From PCPOR2b sp965220385 (lineage in GTDB: Bacteria; Poribacteria; WGA-4E; PCPOR2b), in the NCBI GenBank assembly GCA_965220385.1, contig OZ244825.1, positions 620,001 through 684,000 of the forward strand: a stretch of 64,000 nt of DNA. Reading direction: 5' to 3'. Position numbers and translations under genes: made by a program. The notes under the pieces are model-generated. The model made no database searches. It had not been told where the DNA came from and saw only the letters and a list, made by a program, of their open reading frames with translations. Positions 1 through 8,999 of the stretch are shown here, in pieces. The first letter of the stretch is position 1, and every line of letters starts with the position of its first letter.

Positions 1-5
1 AGGAA

Positions 6-1436
6 GTGACGCGGGACGATACCGTGCAATGGGAACACAAGCAGACGCTCTATGGACATACAGGTCCCGTCTATAGTGTGGCATTCAGTCCAGATGGCAG
101 TGTACTCGCCAGCGGGAGCGAGGATAAGACGGTCCGATTGTGGGAGACTGTGACGTGGCACCAGAAGCGAATGCTCACCGGATATACGAGTGGGGTCTAT
201 AATGTAGCGTTCAGGCCCGATGGTGGTGTGCTAATCACGGGGAGTCCGGTGAACACGGCATGGGTGTGGGATGCCGAGACGTGGGAACCTAGGTTGGAAT
301 TCGCAGCGGACATGAACTGGATCGACAGCATAGCGTTCAGCCCCGACGGCACCACGGTTGCGAGCACGAGGTCGGAAAGAGATGAACCTCATGCGGTGTA
401 TCTGTGGGATGCTGAAACCGGTGCACTCAAGGAGGTGCTCACTTGGCATACGAAACAGATTACAAGCCTATCGTTCAGCCCGGACGGGAAGACGCTCGCC
501 AGTGGGAGTGATGACACGACGGTGCGGTTATGGGATACCGAGACACGGGAACCGAAGGGGACACTCACCGGATTTACGGGTGAGATTAAGAATGTCGTAT
601 TCAGTCCGGACGGGGCGACGTTTGCCGATGAACGGCGGGGTGGGACAGTGCGGTTGTGGGATACCGCAACGTGGAAACATAAACAGACACTCGGCGGTCA
701 TACAGATAAGATCTACGGTATGGCGTTCAGTCCAGATGGCACGTCCTTTGCCGGTGGTGGCGGGCTAAATCAGGATACCCTGACAATGTGGGATACGGCG
801 ACGTGGGAAGTTAAGGGGACATTTCGAGGGGATAAAAATGGGATCTTAAACGTATCGTTCAGTCCGGAGGGTGGGACCCTTGCCATTGCAGGTACAGACG
901 AGACGGTGCGATTGTGGGATGCTGTGACAGGCGAACCGAAGGAGGTACTCACCGGGCATAAAGGTTTGGTCTCAAGCATGATTTTCAGTTCAGATGGCGC
1001 CACACTTTGTACCGGCGGCGCGGACAATACCGCGCGACTGTGGGATACGGCGACGTGGCAACTCAAGCGGACGCTGACTGTGCGCTTAGGTTGGGGCAAT
1101 AGCGTCGCGTTCAGTTCAGATGGCGCCACGATTGCTGAGGGGAGTTATAGTTCGAGAGTACGGTTGTGGGATGCGGCGACCGGTGAACCGAAGCTGCTGC
1201 TCCTCGGACATAAAGCGAGGGTCAAGAGCGTTGCGTTCAGCCCCGATGACAGTGTGCTTGCTACTGGGAGTTTGGACGGGACGGTGCGGCTGTGGGATAC
1301 GGCGACGGGTGCACATAAACGGACACTTACCGGGCATACAGAGGAGATCTTAGATGTGGCATTCAGCCCAGATGGAAGGTTACTTGCCAGTGGAAGTGAA
1401 GACGGGACGGTACTCCTCTGGAAAACAGCTGACTAA
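6..1436 (+). CDS. WD40-repeat beta-propeller protein (5' end may be cut)
   Basis: About eleven WD40 repeats fill the whole 476-residue reading frame. Most carry the pattern VAFSPDG...LASGS...TVRLWD followed by a TGH-like turn, spaced about 42 residues. This is enough for one large or two stacked beta-propellers, a fold used as a protein-interaction scaffold. No enzymatic domain, signal peptide or membrane segment is visible. The first usable codon is a GTG at position 6 and the frame is open to the window edge, so the true start, and perhaps an N-terminal effector or kinase domain, may lie upstream. The specific role is unknown. It is followed by a 270-bp gap and then two tRNA genes on the other strand. 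Confidence 0.85.
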   Translation: MTRDDTVQWEHKQTLYGHTGPVYSVAFSPDGSVLASGSEDKTVRLWETVTWHQKRMLTGYTSGVYNVAFRPDGGVLITGSPVNTAWVWDAETWEPRLEFAADMNWIDSIAFSPDGTTVASTRSERDEPHAVYLWDAETGALKEVLTWHTKQITSLSFSPDGKTLASGSDDTTVRLWDTETREPKGTLTGFTGEIKNVVFSPDGATFADERRGGTVRLWDTATWKHKQTLGGHTDKIYGMAFSPDGTSFAGGGGLNQDTLTMWDTATWEVKGTFRGDKNGILNVSFSPEGGTLAIAGTDETVRLWDAVTGEPKEVLTGHKGLVSSMIFSSDGATLCTGGADNTARLWDTATWQLKRTLTVRLGWGNSVAFSSDGATIAEGSYSSRVRLWDAATGEPKLLLLGHKARVKSVAFSPDDSVLATGSLDGTVRLWDTATGAHKRTLTGHTEEILDVAFSPDGRLLASGSEDGTVLLWKTAD

Positions 1437-1708
1437 CCGCTCAACTTCTACTGTAATCCTAATGATGGTTAAAGCGATTCAGCTCTCACATCCAAGCACG
1501 ACAAGACGACCGGCCAAACATTCATGGCGCACTGCCAACGAAGCAGAAACCCAAATCTCCAAGACACACCTACCTCCCAAGACACGCGTACTACACCCTC
1601 CGCACCCCAGAGATACAAAAAGCCGCCGTCAGGGGACTGATCGACGAGATCGTTGCCCACCCAACAGCGGCTTTATATATGCAGTGTGGTTTCTTCAAAC
1701 CAATGGAA

Positions 1709-1780
1709 TAGCGCTACGGGGAATCGAACCCCGGTTTGATGGCTGAGAACCACCCGTCCTAACCCCTAGACGATAGCGCC
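1709..1780 (-). tRNA. tRNA-Glu (CTC)
   Basis: Read on the minus strand, the sequence starts GGCGCTA and closes with TAGCGCT (one G:U pair at the top of the acceptor stem). It has the D-arm CGTCTAGGGGTTAGGACG, an anticodon stem GGTGG/CCATC enclosing the loop TTCTCAG, and the T-arm GGGGTTCGATTCCCC. Anticodon CTC reads GAG. No CCA is encoded. It lies 9 bp downstream of tRNA-Gln and is probably cotranscribed with it. Confidence 0.93.
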
Positions 1781-1789
1781 ATTAGGTGG

Positions 1790-1860
1790 CTGCCGGGGAA
1801 GGACTCGAACCCTCGTAACATGGGCCAGAACCATGCGTCCTACCATTAGACGACCCGGCA
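1790..1860 (-). tRNA. tRNA-Gln (CTG)
   Basis: Minus-strand cloverleaf: acceptor TGCCGGG/CCCGGCA with discriminator G, D-arm with CTAATGGTAGG, anticodon stem CATGG/CCATG with loop TTCTGGC, and T-arm AGGGTTCGAGTCCTT. Anticodon CTG reads CAG. The U1:A72 start is typical of bacterial tRNA-Gln. No encoded CCA. It is first of a two-tRNA unit with tRNA-Glu(CTC). Confidence 0.93.
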
Positions 1861-1983
1861 AAACCAGTGAATAAATTATAACAAGATCTAATCCGTCTGT
1901 CAAGAATTTTATCTGGAATTTTTGTTTGACCGATAGTGTTGGCTATGCTATCATGCTCGCCATATCAAGGAGGAACACGCTAC

Positions 1984-2814
1984 ATGACTGATAAAAAGAA
2001 AGTCCTTGTTACAGGGGCGTCAGGATACATCGCCAGCAGAACGCTACCTACCTTTCGTGAACGATATGAGTTGGTGCTGCTCGATGTCAAGACAACCGGT
2101 CGGAGTGGCGAGGCGGTCGACGGGATTCAACTTGCGGACTTGACCGATCCGGACCGAGACAAGTACCGGGACTATTTCAAGGGTGTTGATGCTGTCGTTC
2201 ATTGTGCTTTTAAGGGTGGTAGCTTTGAGAACGAGTTGGAGAACGTCCAGATGGCGTATAATCTCTATCAGATCTGTCTCGAAGAAGAGGTGCGCCGAGT
2301 GGTTGTATGTAGCTCCAATCATGCCGCAGACTACTATGAAAACCTGATCTGGGGAGATAAATGGGATGTGGTAACCCCCGACATGCGTCCGTTATCTGAC
2401 AATTTCTACGGCTGGGCGAAAGAGACCTATGAGCATCTCGGTTTTGTATTTGCAACGGGGCACGTCGATGAGAAGAAGCTGGAAAACGTACAGGTGCGAA
2501 TTGGTGCGCCACGTGAGACAATTCTTGATGCCGCAAATCCAAAAGACTTGAAGTACATCCATCGGGAACTTGGTGCCTATTTGAGTGCGCGGGATCAGAC
2601 ACAACTCTTCATCAAAAGCATTGAGACGCCGAATATCGAAGATGAAAATGGAATTCCGTTTCAGATCTTCTATGGAATCAGTGACAATTCACACAGCTTC
2701 TGGAGCATCGTGAATGCGCGCAAAGTAATCGACTATCAACCTGAGGATAATAGCGCGCTTAGATTTGCTGAACGGCTTGCTGAATTAACGAAGGCTGCAA
2801 GAGATGGCGGATAA
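1984..2814 (+). CDS. NAD-dependent epimerase/dehydratase (extended SDR)
   Basis: Extended short-chain dehydrogenase/reductase of 276 residues. The N-terminus has a nucleotide-binding Rossmann motif (VLVTGASGYIASR), a first acidic residue at the end of beta-2 (LLDVK), and the catalytic YxxxK as YGWAK. It resembles uronate dehydrogenase/UDP-sugar epimerase-like family members that act on a sugar or sugar nucleotide with NAD(P); the exact substrate cannot be told. I chose the ATG at 1984 because a strong Shine-Dalgarno AAGGAGG sits at 1967-1973; an in-frame ATG at 1966 overlaps that site. The end overlaps the next gene's start by 11 bp, suggesting translational coupling. Confidence 0.88.
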   Translation: MTDKKKVLVTGASGYIASRTLPTFRERYELVLLDVKTTGRSGEAVDGIQLADLTDPDRDKYRDYFKGVDAVVHCAFKGGSFENELENVQMAYNLYQICLEEEVRRVVVCSSNHAADYYENLIWGDKWDVVTPDMRPLSDNFYGWAKETYEHLGFVFATGHVDEKKLENVQVRIGAPRETILDAANPKDLKYIHRELGAYLSARDQTQLFIKSIETPNIEDENGIPFQIFYGISDNSHSFWSIVNARKVIDYQPEDNSALRFAERLAELTKAARDGG

Positions 2815-4951
2815 AGACGGAGACAAAGTTGATTCTCAGTTATTGAGAAGATGGGGGCTGAAGTTGACAAGATACACAATCTATTTTTTTTGCTTAGTGC
2901 TTATTGGACTGTGGTTTGCTACGCCGATGTTGCAAGAAGCAGTTAGCCTACAGCAGGCCACACAATTAGTCGCACCAACGCTCACCCGCGTCGACCCAAA
3001 CCGTGACATGGTGATCGGTGGAGCAACCGTTACGATAATTGGAGAAAATTTCCAGGACGGGGCGACCGTTACAATTGGCGGTAAAGCGGCTTCAAATGTG
3101 ATTTTCGTGTCACCAACTGAGTTGACTGTTGAAGTGCCAGCGGGGATTGTAGGCAGCGCCGATGTGGTTGTGACCAACCCTGACGGCAAATCAGATACAC
3201 TTGCAGGCGGCTTCACATATATTGAGCCACCACCGCCAACGCTCACACGTGTTGACCCAAGCAGCGACATGGTGGTCGGTGGAGCAACCGTTACGATAAT
3301 TGGAGAAAATTTCCAGGACGGGGCGACCGTTACAATTGGCGGTAAAGCGGCTTCAAATGTGATTTTCGTGTCACCAACTGAGTTGACTGTTGAAGTGCCA
3401 GCGGGGATTGTAGGCAGCGCCGATGTGGTTGTGACCAACCCTGACGGCAAATCAGATACACTTGCAGGCGGCTTCACATATATTGAGCCACCACCGCCAA
3501 CGCTCACACGTGTTGACCCAAGCAGCGACATGGTGGTCGGTGGAGCAACCGTTACGATAATTGGAGAAAATTTCCAGGATGGGGCGACCGTTACAATTGG
3601 CGGTAAAGCGGCTTCAAATGTGATTTTCGTGTCACCAACTGAGTTGACTGTTGAAGTGCCAGCGGGGATTGTAGGCAGCGCCGATGTGGTTGTGACCAAC
3701 CCTGACGGCAAATCAGATACACTTGCAGGCGGCTTCACATATATTGAGCCACCACCGCCAACGCTCACACGTGTTGACCCAAGCAGCGACATGGTGGTCG
3801 GTGGAGCAACCGTCAAGATACTTGGCGAGCATTTTCAGGACGGGGCGACCGTTACAATTGGTGGTAAAACGGCTTCAAATGTGATTTTCGTTTCACCAAC
3901 TGAGTTGACAGTTGAAGTACCCTCGGGGGTTGCAGGTAGCGCCGATGTGGTTGTGACCAACCCTGACGGCAAATCGGATACACTTGTAGGTGGCTTCACA
4001 TATATTGAACCGCCACCAATCCTCACGCACGTTGACCCAAACAACGCTGATGTAACCGGCGGGGTGACCGTTAAGATCATCGGCGAGCATTTTCAGGACG
4101 GAGCCACCGTTACGATTGGCGGCAATGCCGCATCTAACGTGATTTTCGTGTCGGCAACCGAATTGACTGTTGAAGTACCCTCGGGTGTTGCAGGAAGTGG
4201 CGATGTGATAGTAACCAACCCCGATGGCGAATCCGACACTCTTGCGAACGGCTTCACATATATTGAGGCACCTCAGTTTCCTCCCTATGATGTCAACCAA
4301 GATGGGGAGATCAATATCTTAGATCTGGTTGCTGTTGCCAGCCAGTTCAATACAGTTGGCGAGGGTCTGCCGGAGGATGTCAATGGAGATGGAACGGTCA
4401 ACATTTTTGATCTGGTCGATGTTGCCAATCACTTTGGCGAGGGGGGCACACAGGGCGCACCATCACTAGTTTCTCTCCCTACACCTGCCGTGCTTGCTAA
4501 AGCGGGGAAACCGCATCAGTTTGCACTAGATCCAGAAGCCAATCGCCGCCTACGTGCCGCGCTAACCGAAATAGAGGGCAAAGCCGATACAAATCCCGAT
4601 CTACGTTTCGTTGCGAATCTGCTGCGTCGGTGGTTAACTAATAACAGAACGGTTCCGACTGAAACGCGGTTATATCCCAATTTCCCGAATCCGTTCAACC
4701 CGGAGACGTGGATACCTTACCAACTCGCCGAAGCAGCGGAAGTTCATATCTTGATCTATGACGTAAAAGGACAACCCGTCAGAGAACTCCCGATTGGGTT
4801 TAGGGAAGCGGGTAACTACACCAGCCAATCGGAAGCCGTGTATTGGAACGGACGAAATGATATCGGTCAGCTTGTGACAAGCGGTATCTATTTCTACACC
4901 CTCAGTGCAGGCGATTTCTCAGACACGCGAAAGATGTTGATATTGAAATAA
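2804..4951 (+). CDS. Membrane-anchored/secreted protein with five TIG/IPT repeats, dockerin-like repeats and a C-terminal FlgD-Ig-like domain
   Basis: 715 residues. An N-terminal hydrophobic segment (YTIYFFCLVLIGLWFATPM) acts as signal or anchor. Five tandem IPT/TIG immunoglobulin-like domains of about 87 residues follow (each with PTLTRVDP...VTIIGENF...VFVSPTELTVEVP...VVVTNPDGKSDTL). Next come two dockerin/EF-hand-like calcium loops (DVNQDGEINILDLV and DVNGDGTVNIFDLV). The C-terminus ends with the conserved LYPNFPNPFNPETWIPYQL motif and a YWNGRND...SGIYFYTL domain of the FlgD-Ig/sorting type seen on surface proteins. Repeats one to three are almost identical at nucleotide level. Probably a cell-surface adhesin or scaffold; ligand unknown. 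The start overlaps the SDR gene stop. Confidence 0.85.
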   Translation: MADKDGDKVDSQLLRRWGLKLTRYTIYFFCLVLIGLWFATPMLQEAVSLQQATQLVAPTLTRVDPNRDMVIGGATVTIIGENFQDGATVTIGGKAASNVIFVSPTELTVEVPAGIVGSADVVVTNPDGKSDTLAGGFTYIEPPPPTLTRVDPSSDMVVGGATVTIIGENFQDGATVTIGGKAASNVIFVSPTELTVEVPAGIVGSADVVVTNPDGKSDTLAGGFTYIEPPPPTLTRVDPSSDMVVGGATVTIIGENFQDGATVTIGGKAASNVIFVSPTELTVEVPAGIVGSADVVVTNPDGKSDTLAGGFTYIEPPPPTLTRVDPSSDMVVGGATVKILGEHFQDGATVTIGGKTASNVIFVSPTELTVEVPSGVAGSADVVVTNPDGKSDTLVGGFTYIEPPPILTHVDPNNADVTGGVTVKIIGEHFQDGATVTIGGNAASNVIFVSATELTVEVPSGVAGSGDVIVTNPDGESDTLANGFTYIEAPQFPPYDVNQDGEINILDLVAVASQFNTVGEGLPEDVNGDGTVNIFDLVDVANHFGEGGTQGAPSLVSLPTPAVLAKAGKPHQFALDPEANRRLRAALTEIEGKADTNPDLRFVANLLRRWLTNNRTVPTETRLYPNFPNPFNPETWIPYQLAEAAEVHILIYDVKGQPVRELPIGFREAGNYTSQSEAVYWNGRNDIGQLVTSGIYFYTLSAGDFSDTRKMLILK
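2981..4021 (+). repeat. Tandem 261-bp coding repeats (TIG domains 1-4)
   Basis: The string CTCAC(C/A)CG(C/T)GT recurs at 2981, 3242, 3503 and 3764, exactly 261 bp apart. The fifth unit starts at 4022 after 258 bp. Units one to three are nearly identical in nucleotide sequence including silent sites. Units four and five have diverged. This is the pattern of recent unit duplication or gene conversion inside one gene. Confidence 0.95.
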
Positions 4952-5009
4952 CGGTGGCTCGTGGAGCTGATGGAACGATTCTGCGAGGCATCAACTGAAA
5001 GGGAGGAAT

Positions 5010-5519
5010 ATGTTAGATCCTACAAGGGAAGTAAGGCAGTTAAAGGCGGGAATGTTCAAAGTCTGGACTGTTTGGATCGCGATGTTCTTGACCCTCGTTT
5101 TGTCGCTGATTTTTGTGTTTCTACTTGGCAGGAACGTTGAGCAATTATACCATTTGCCAACTGTTAGACGGATAACACTAATCCTATACGGTGTGGCAGG
5201 CGTTGGACTGATCTTGGCTTATTTCATACGAAAATATATGTTACACCGGGCGTCGTCCAAACCGCTCCCCGAAGAGGCTGCAGACACATCGGGTCAAATC
5301 CCGCTATACATCGCCAGATATAAACCTGCGGTGGTTGTTTCTCTCGCTATCGCGGAAAGTATTGCGGCTTTCGGATTAACAATCTTCTTCATGGAGGGTA
5401 ACTTGACCACATTCTTGTTGTTCCTTGCGATTGCACTTGTTGGTCTCTTTCTATACCGCCCCAAATTTGAGGAAGTGGAAAAGTTGGTTATCTCCATCAA
5501 GCAGAACTCTGATACCTAA
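5010..5519 (+). CDS. Small four-helix membrane protein of unknown function
   Basis: 169 residues with four predicted transmembrane helices: roughly residues 20-43 (VWIAMFLTLVLSLIFVFLLG), 57-76, 108-130 and 133-151. A short soluble loop lies between helices two and three (HRASSKPLPEEAADTSGQ). A good Shine-Dalgarno (AAAGGGAGGA) precedes the ATG. I do not recognise a family. It follows the TIG protein by 58 bp and could be cotranscribed. Confidence 0.75.
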   Translation: MLDPTREVRQLKAGMFKVWTVWIAMFLTLVLSLIFVFLLGRNVEQLYHLPTVRRITLILYGVAGVGLILAYFIRKYMLHRASSKPLPEEAADTSGQIPLYIARYKPAVVVSLAIAESIAAFGLTIFFMEGNLTTFLLFLAIALVGLFLYRPKFEEVEKLVISIKQNSDT

Positions 5520-5563
5520 ACCACGAAACACAGAATAGATGTCCGGGATACCATAGCCGCACC

Positions 5564-6526
5564 CTATTCCTTACCTAACACCCATCTAAGAGTTTCGGTA
5601 TCTAAGTTTGCACCGCTCATAACCATTGCCACGTTCTGATCTGCAAGTTCTGCCTTCAGCTTGCGAGCAGCGGCAATCGGTGCTGCAGCAGCGCCTTCTA
5701 TGAGGTTGTGTGTATAGCGCAACGCCATCCGAATTGCCTCTCGAATCTCCTCCTCGCTCACCAGCACAATCTGACTAATCCCATCTTTGAGAATTGAGAA
5801 CGGTAGATCAAATGTCACACGGGTTGCCAAGCCATCGGCCACCGTATTTGCTGAATCCGTCTCAATCTTCTCTCCTGCCATCCATGAGCGATAAACCGAT
5901 GGTGCGTTCTCCGCCTGCACACCGATAACGTTTACATTTGGATTAATCGCTCGTGCCACGGTAATTACACCACACGCACCGCTCCCCGCCCCAATAGCCA
6001 CAATGATTGTATCCACCTCCGGCAGATCTTCAAAAATCTCAAGAGAATAGGTCCCGACGCCGTGGAATAGCGGCGGTTCGTCGGCAGGATGCACATAACG
6101 GAGTCCGCGTTCGATCTGCAGCTTTTCACATAGCTCACGCGATTCATCAAAATCGACGCCGTGCTCGATTAGTTCCGCCCCGAAAGCGCGCATGGCACTG
6201 TTCTTCTCCGGATTGTTATCGTGCGGGACGACAATTGTGGCATGAACACCGAACTGTTTTGCCGCATACGCAATCGATCCGCCATGATTGCCCCGTGTTG
6301 CGGTTATCACACCCCGCTCCCGCTGATCTGCCGGAAGTTGACTCATAAAATTCAAGCTACCCCGAACCTTAAAACTCCCTGTCGGTTGATGATTTTCGTG
6401 CTTAATGTAAGCCTGAAATCCAAATAGCTCTGACAATTCTGGGTAATGAATTAACGGCGTCGGTTTCAGATACCGATAAACAATGCGTCGCGCAGCCAAA
6501 ACACCTTGAAACGTAACAGGATTCAA
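5564..6526 (-). CDS. Threonine/serine dehydratase-like PLP enzyme
   Basis: 320-residue fold-type II PLP enzyme. The cofactor lysine lies in the motif HENHQPTGSFKVRG near residue 50, with the phosphate-binding glycine loop GAGSGACG near residue 185. Length and motifs fit catabolic threonine dehydratase (TdcB-type, no regulatory ACT domain) or serine racemase/dehydratase, which deaminate Thr/Ser to 2-oxo acids; the two cannot be separated by eye. The start is a TTG with GAGGAG Shine-Dalgarno six to seven bases upstream; no ATG fits. It stands alone between convergent and codirectional neighbours. Confidence 0.87.
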   Translation of the reverse strand: MNPVTFQGVLAARRIVYRYLKPTPLIHYPELSELFGFQAYIKHENHQPTGSFKVRGSLNFMSQLPADQRERGVITATRGNHGGSIAYAAKQFGVHATIVVPHDNNPEKNSAMRAFGAELIEHGVDFDESRELCEKLQIERGLRYVHPADEPPLFHGVGTYSLEIFEDLPEVDTIIVAIGAGSGACGVITVARAINPNVNVIGVQAENAPSVYRSWMAGEKIETDSANTVADGLATRVTFDLPFSILKDGISQIVLVSEEEIREAIRMALRYTHNLIEGAAAAPIAAARKLKAELADQNVAMVMSGANLDTETLRWVLGKE

Positions 6527-6637
6527 ATGCTTTCTCCTCTGAAATCCGCGTGGGTAATCTAATGCAAGTGCTTAAAATTTTGGGCGAGGGCTTCTATGAG
6601 TTGATTTTGGTAGATCTGTCGAACGCCAAAAGGGGTT

Positions 6638-7612
6638 TTAAAGATCTATCTGTGTTGAATTGCCAATGTTCAACCGCTGGAAACTTCCATGCACCCGTGC
6701 ATCCGAACCGATAAGCGATCTGCTGATCAACGCGTTCTGTATCTCCGTATTCGGGTGGATAATCGCATCTTTGATAATCGCATTGACGATCCGCGCGCCG
6801 CTGCCAATCGAGGCAAACGGACCAATAACAGCTTCTTCAACGGCTGCGTCCTCTCCGATAAAGACAGGCGGGATAATCAGGCTATTAGCAAAGCTATAAA
6901 TTTGTGCTGCCTGTTTCTGTAAAATTGAACGATTGGCGTCCAACAGTTGGTCTGGCGTTCCGCAATGCAACGAGTTGACAAACTCAACCTTCATCTGCTC
7001 GCCATATTCTAACATCAACTGCAACCCATCTGTCAACTGATATTCGTTCTGGGTACGGATATCTTTTTCGATAATTTCGTCCAGACAGTGAAACAATAGT
7101 TGGCTATTTTGGATGTAATACACACCTTCAATCACAAGGTCTGTCGGCGGATTTTTGGGTTTCTCGATGAGGTGTGTAATAAACTCCCCATCTGTCTCGA
7201 CAATACCACACGCCTGTGGGTTTTCGACCGATTTCACTCCGATAACCGTGTGAGAATTCTGGAGAATCTTCTGATAACCGCATTCAAAGATTTTATCGCC
7301 CAGCAGAATAAGGACGGGTTCTCCGTTATCGTGTGGTTTAGCCAATGAGATAGCGTGTCCAAGACCCTTCTGTTCGTTTTGCCAGAGAAACGTTGCTGGC
7401 AGATCATAGTATCTGTCGATATGCTCACGAATCTGTTCTCCTTTGTCTCCAACGATGAAGATTAGTTCGGAGAGATTGGGAAGTCGGAGGAGGGGTTCGA
7501 GGAGATAGTCGAGGACGGGACGCCCTGCAACGTGTAGGAGCGTTTTAGGAGAATCGAAAGTGTGGGGTCTGAGGCGTGTGCCACTGCCGGCGGTAGGGAT
7601 AATGACTTTCAA
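6638..7612 (-). CDS. Sugar-1-phosphate nucleotidylyltransferase (RmlA/GlmU-like)
   Basis: 324 residues. The N-terminal nucleotidyltransferase domain carries the signature MKVIIPTAGSGTRLRPHT with SPKTLLHVAGRP, which binds the NTP and activates a sugar-1-phosphate. The C-terminal part (about residues 245-320) has isoleucine/valine-rich hexapeptides (VFIGEDAAVEEAVIGPFASIG) of a left-handed beta-helix. It most likely makes a dTDP-, UDP- or GDP-sugar; the sugar is not determinable. It lies about 150 bp downstream of the epimerase gene in the same direction, so the pair probably supplies a nucleotide sugar. Confidence 0.88.
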   Translation of the reverse strand: MKVIIPTAGSGTRLRPHTFDSPKTLLHVAGRPVLDYLLEPLLRLPNLSELIFIVGDKGEQIREHIDRYYDLPATFLWQNEQKGLGHAISLAKPHDNGEPVLILLGDKIFECGYQKILQNSHTVIGVKSVENPQACGIVETDGEFITHLIEKPKNPPTDLVIEGVYYIQNSQLLFHCLDEIIEKDIRTQNEYQLTDGLQLMLEYGEQMKVEFVNSLHCGTPDQLLDANRSILQKQAAQIYSFANSLIIPPVFIGEDAAVEEAVIGPFASIGSGARIVNAIIKDAIIHPNTEIQNALISRSLIGSDARVHGSFQRLNIGNSTQIDL

Positions 7613-7759
7613 TGAGATTCCTTCCTTCGCTCACTTGGCTACCTTAGAAGTCACCGTGATAGATATGCCGGCGGTCACATCGGTTTTCGTGCCGATAAAA
7701 GTTAGCGATGTCGGTTCCATCCCCAACAAAACTGATTCGTAATGGCGTCCGTGAAATAA

Positions 7760-8737
7760 TCATGAGTGCCCTCTAACAGAGTTGGGAAAGACCGTCGACA
7801 CTGAACGGCAATATGGAACAGTTTGTTCCAAGCCATCTTGGAGAGAGATCTGAGGCGTCCAGCCCAAATCTCTCTGAATTTTCTCAGGGTTGAGTGCGAT
7901 TCGATGAATTTCGCCCAGCCTTGGCTCGGCATATATCGGAGACATTTCAAAAATCCCCTTGTGTCCCGTAATTGAACCGATAATCCGTTTCAATATACAA
8001 AACAGTTCGTTCAGACTAATCTCTATCCCACTGCTCACATGGTAAATCTCTCGGTCTCCGCCCGTCAGCGCGAGCAAATTTGCCTCAACCGCATCTGAGA
8101 TAAACAGGTAGTCGCGTGTTGAGCTGCCATCACCAAAGATGGTTGGTGGTTCCCCTTTGAGCATTGATTCCGTGAAAATGGCGATGACTCCCGAACCCCC
8201 ATGTGGATGTTGACGGGGACCATAGATATTGGCGTAACGCAGGACGGTGTAGTTAAGTCCCGCGTTGGCAGATGCGAGAAACAGGTAATGCTCTACGGTA
8301 TGCTTACTAATCCCGTAGGGAGAGATCGGAGCGATGGGGTGTGCTTCATCTACCGGGAGGCAGATTGGTTCACCGTAGACTGTGCCACCACTGGAAGCGT
8401 AAATCAACTTTTTCACGCTGTATCTGATACAACACTGAATAAGACGGATTGAGCCGATGATATTATGTTGCGCATCAAAAGCCGGATCTGCGTTGGATTT
8501 GCGGACATCGTTTTGCGCTGCATGGTGGCTGACAATATCCGGTTTCTCTCGCTGAAAAATCTCACCGAGTTCTGAATCCAAGAGGGACGCTTCGTAAAAT
8601 TTCGCACAAGGGTTAAGGTTATGTCGGTATCCGGTTACCAAGTTGTCAACGACAACCACCTCGTGTCCGTGTTGAAGCAACCTGTCCACCAGATGCGAAC
8701 CGATGAAGCCTGCGCCGCCCGTCACTAAAATTTTCAT
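7760..8737 (-). CDS. UDP-glucose 4-epimerase-like NAD-dependent epimerase
   Basis: 325-residue extended SDR. It has the nucleotide-binding motif ILVTGGAGFIGSHLVDRLL at the N-terminus, SSGGTVYG with the catalytic Ser/Thr, YGISK with Tyr/Lys near residue 148, and a C-terminal sugar-nucleotide-binding half. It fits GalE/WbpP-type UDP-hexose 4-epimerases. I placed the start at 8737 (ATG preceded by AAGGAGG at 8742-8748). An upstream extension of the open frame runs through a palindromic repeat and is not coding. It sits upstream of the nucleotidylyltransferase and downstream of the glycosyltransferase-containing RiPP-like locus. Confidence 0.9.
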   Translation of the reverse strand: MKILVTGGAGFIGSHLVDRLLQHGHEVVVVDNLVTGYRHNLNPCAKFYEASLLDSELGEIFQREKPDIVSHHAAQNDVRKSNADPAFDAQHNIIGSIRLIQCCIRYSVKKLIYASSGGTVYGEPICLPVDEAHPIAPISPYGISKHTVEHYLFLASANAGLNYTVLRYANIYGPRQHPHGGSGVIAIFTESMLKGEPPTIFGDGSSTRDYLFISDAVEANLLALTGGDREIYHVSSGIEISLNELFCILKRIIGSITGHKGIFEMSPIYAEPRLGEIHRIALNPEKIQRDLGWTPQISLQDGLEQTVPYCRSVSTVFPNSVRGHS

Positions 8738-8799
8738 GCACCCCTCCTTATCACCTGCCCAGTTTGATGATACATCGCCCTGTGAGCTCCCCAGCCATT

Positions 8800-8831
8800 G
8801 AAACCGAGTTTTTTCTTGAAAACTCGGTTTC
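8800..8831. repeat. Palindromic hairpin GAAACCGAGTTTT/AAAACTCGGTTTC
   Basis: Arms of 13 bases separated by a short T/C-rich loop. The same hairpin recurs at 13160-13190, 16476-16507 and 17739-17770. The last two sit in the centre of a MITE with TA-flanked terminal inverted repeats. With the following T-rich tract it could act as a terminator. Confidence 0.85.
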
Positions 8832-8870
8832 TTTCTTTCACACTCCTGTAGTGTTACTTCTATACAACTA

Positions 8871-8992
8871 TTTATGGTGAACCTTACAATTAATGAGACA
8901 CTCCAAACCGGTGCGGTTGCAAACCGCACCTACCGGGTACGAAAATCTACCAGAGCCGAAAGTGTCTACTTATTTTTCTAATTCACCATAAA
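8871..8992. mobile_element. MITE-like element, TTTATGGTGAA terminal inverted repeats
   Basis: Perfect 11-bp terminal inverted repeat (TTTATGGTGAA at 8871, TTCACCATAAA at 8982-8992). Subterminal GAGACACTCC and GTGTCTACTTATTTTT motifs flank a GGTGCGGTT/AACCGCACC hairpin at 8910-8930. The same arrangement is found at 62162-62319, and a partial end at 36976-37010. No coding capacity. Confidence 0.75.
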
Positions 8993-8999
8993 CAGATTC

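Noticed and set aside
1590..1711. Open frame whose end reads ...EIVAHPTAALYMQCGFFKPME and stops inside the tRNA-Glu 3' end
   Set aside because: It has no start codon or ribosome site and is only about 75 codons between stops. It may be the tail of a lost gene, but I cannot support it.
2881..3816. 311-codon open frame on the minus strand
   Set aside because: It is the antisense of the near-identical TIG repeats; the repeated sequence keeps the frame open. No ribosome site or recognised domain.
2981..4021. Regularly spaced repeats resembling an array
   Set aside because: The 261-bp units are coding TIG domains with no unique spacers; not a CRISPR. I saw no CRISPR array or cas gene in the window.
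8738..8929. N-terminal extension of the epimerase frame
   Set aside because: It reads through the GAAACCGAG hairpin and an MITE end; the ribosome site is at the internal ATG at 8737.
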